DNA of 6,866 nt from DATFIX01 sp047617305 (GTDB lineage Archaea > Halobacteriota > Halobacteria > Halobacteriales > Natrialbaceae), in contig JBLGCL010000157.1 in NCBI GenBank assembly GCA_047617305.1, forward strand, positions 1 through 6,866, in the 5' to 3' direction. Below the pieces are notes generated by a model, which saw only the letters and a list, made by a program, of their open reading frames with translations, had not been told where the DNA came from and did not search any database. Of this stretch, positions 5,725 through 6,866 are shown piece by piece (the first letter of the stretch is position 1; each line of letters starts with the position of its first letter). Both the position numbers and the translations under genes were made by a program.

Positions 5725-6866
5725 CTAGAGAACGTTCCCGACAACGAGACCGACGTGGGTGAGGGTGAGGAACGCAACGACTGCGAGCGCGACCGCGCGG
5801 ACGATCCGGGTCGCGTCCGAGCGCTCGCGGAGACGACCGACTGCGGCGGCACTACAGAAGGCGATTCCCGTAGCGGTCACGGGGAGGACCGAGAGTGCGA
5901 GGCGGGCGGACGTGGTGTCGTCGGGGGTGAGCGCGAGCGAGGAAGTGACTGTCCAGTGAACCACGACCGAATCCGGCATCGAGGCGACCGTAGCGACGCT
6001 GACGGCGAAGCCCAGCACTGCCACGGCGACCGTCGCCGCCGTCGCCGCGTCGACCGGGAGGTCGAAGACGCCATCGTCACCGCGGGCGTCGTAAGCGACA
6101 ACCGCGAGCGTGACGACGAGTACGGCCGTCACGATGCCGAGGTCGGCGAGCAGCCCCCACTGCTCGATGGCGCCCCGGGGGACGGGGACGAACGACGTGG
6201 CGGTGTTGATGGCGCCGTGGAACAGGAGCGCGAGCAGAACGCTCCCCCCGGTCGACTCGTAGACCCACGTCAACAGTATCGAGACGGCGACGACGACCAC
6301 CGAATACAGCAGGAGCGACCCGGAGAGCAGTCGCGGTGCACCCATGAGGAACAACGGGAAGTGCCAGACCGCCCAGACGACGCCGATGACGAGGCTCGCC
6401 GTGAACGCGCTGAAGCGCTCGGTGAGATGCGGGAGCGCGAAGCCCCGCCAGCCGGGTTCCTCGTTACCGCCGCCGACGAGCGCGGTGACGAGGACGAGGA
6501 CGGGCAGAAGGGGGACCATCCGGAGCAGTCGGTCGACCGTCACGGGCCCGCCGCCGAGGAAGTAGAGTCCGCTCGCGCCGGTCGCAGCCAGCGCCGGGAG
6601 GCCGAATGCCGCGAGGTACCACCGCGGCGAGACGCGCCAGTCGACGATGCTGGCGGCCCACGCCCGGAGGCTGTCGCCGCGCAGCCACGTGACCAGCGCT
6701 GCCCCCAGTGCCGGGCCGAACCCACCGGGTATTATCAGCGCCTCAGTAAGTGTCCCGCCGCCGGTCAGCGCGTACCCGACCGTCCACACTCCCCAGGAGA
6801 TCGCAAGGGTCGCGGCAAAGAACGTCGCTGCGGGGTGATCGTCTGCCAGTACCGTGACGGGGTTCG
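5725..6866 (-). CDS. CPBP-family intramembrane metalloprotease with DUF1648-like C-terminal domain, 5' end cut by the window edge
   Basis: A multi-pass membrane protein of the CPBP (CAAX protease and bacteriocin-processing, also called Abi) family. These are putative metal-dependent intramembrane proteases used in protein maturation or in bacteriocin processing and self-immunity. Seen, counting from the first complete codon: a first helix with LAISWGVWTVGYALTG (about 20-35); motif 1 EEPGWRGF with E135, E136 and R140; motif 2 VWAVWHFPLF with H168; motif 3 LFHGAINT with H216 and N220. All the usual active-site residues are present. After the core, about 130 extra residues follow: helices, then MPDSVVVHW (about 296-304), resembling the DUF1648 motif known from SdpI-type proteins, then two more helices. 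The visible 379 residues exceed the family's usual 220-300. The first available start, GTG at 6789, would cut through the first helix. The frame stays open to the edge without another start codon, so the true start lies outside. Confidence 0.88.
   Translation of the reverse strand, partial: NPVTVLADDHPAATFFAATLAISWGVWTVGYALTGGGTLTEALIIPGGFGPALGAALVTWLRGDSLRAWAASIVDWRVSPRWYLAAFGLPALAATGASGLYFLGGGPVTVDRLLRMVPLLPVLVLVTALVGGGNEEPGWRGFALPHLTERFSAFTASLVIGVVWAVWHFPLFLMGAPRLLSGSLLLYSVVVVAVSILLTWVYESTGGSVLLALLFHGAINTATSFVPVPRGAIEQWGLLADLGIVTAVLVVTLAVVAYDARGDDGVFDLPVDAATAATVAVAVLGFAVSVATVASMPDSVVVHWTVTSSLALTPDDTTSARLALSVLPVTATGIAFCSAAAVGRLRERSDATRIVRAVALAVVAFLTLTHVGLVVGNVL

Noticed and set aside
5586..5852. 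An 88-codon minus-strand frame overlapping the CPBP end
   Set aside because: It is Ser/Arg-rich, out of phase with the CPBP gene, and shows no motif or start signal.
1..6866. CRISPR arrays, tRNA or rRNA genes, insertion sequences, integrases
   Set aside because: I saw no regularly spaced direct repeats, no tRNA-like cloverleaf arms, no transposase or recombinase motifs and no long terminal inverted repeats. This was judged by eye only.

Overview
The window is very GC-rich and its predicted proteins are strongly acidic: Asp/Glu-rich, Lys-poor, with third codon positions almost always G or C. With no convincing Shine-Dalgarno sites and few AT-rich spots outside start regions, this fits a haloarchaeon (class Halobacteria). 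That assignment rests on composition and protein style, not on a marker gene.

All five recognisable genes lie on the minus strand, so transcription runs from high to low coordinates. In that order: (i) 5725-6866, a CPBP-family (CAAX protease/bacteriocin-processing) intramembrane metalloprotease with an extra C-terminal membrane domain carrying a DUF1648-like motif. Its true start lies beyond the right edge. (ii) 4137-5465, an M20-family amidohydrolase of the AbgB/ACY1L2 type. (iii) 3406-4136, about 730 bases without an intact gene. It holds an apparent broken coding remnant next to the M20 gene and several inverted repeats. (iv) 2053-3405, an M28 zinc aminopeptidase with a PA-type insert. (v) 1201-1968, a creatininase-family amidohydrolase. 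(vi) 1-1112 (or 1124), a major facilitator superfamily (MFS) transporter whose 3' end runs off the left edge.

Genes (ii), (iv), (v) and the transporter could form a small gene neighbourhood for hydrolysing peptide, amidated or acylated amino-acid compounds: three metal-dependent amide hydrolases of unrelated folds plus a permease. The substrate cannot be read from the sequence, and the gaps (about 730, 84 and 76-88 bases) mean a single operon is not assured. The CPBP gene is separated by 259 bases and is followed by a strong hairpin, so it is probably its own unit.

I found no RNA gene, CRISPR array, insertion sequence or clear new defence system. The most interesting items are the CPBP/DUF1648-like fusion, the degraded coding remnant at 3851-4107, the packed inverted repeats at 3546-3589 with pseudoknot potential, and the clustering of three different amide hydrolases.
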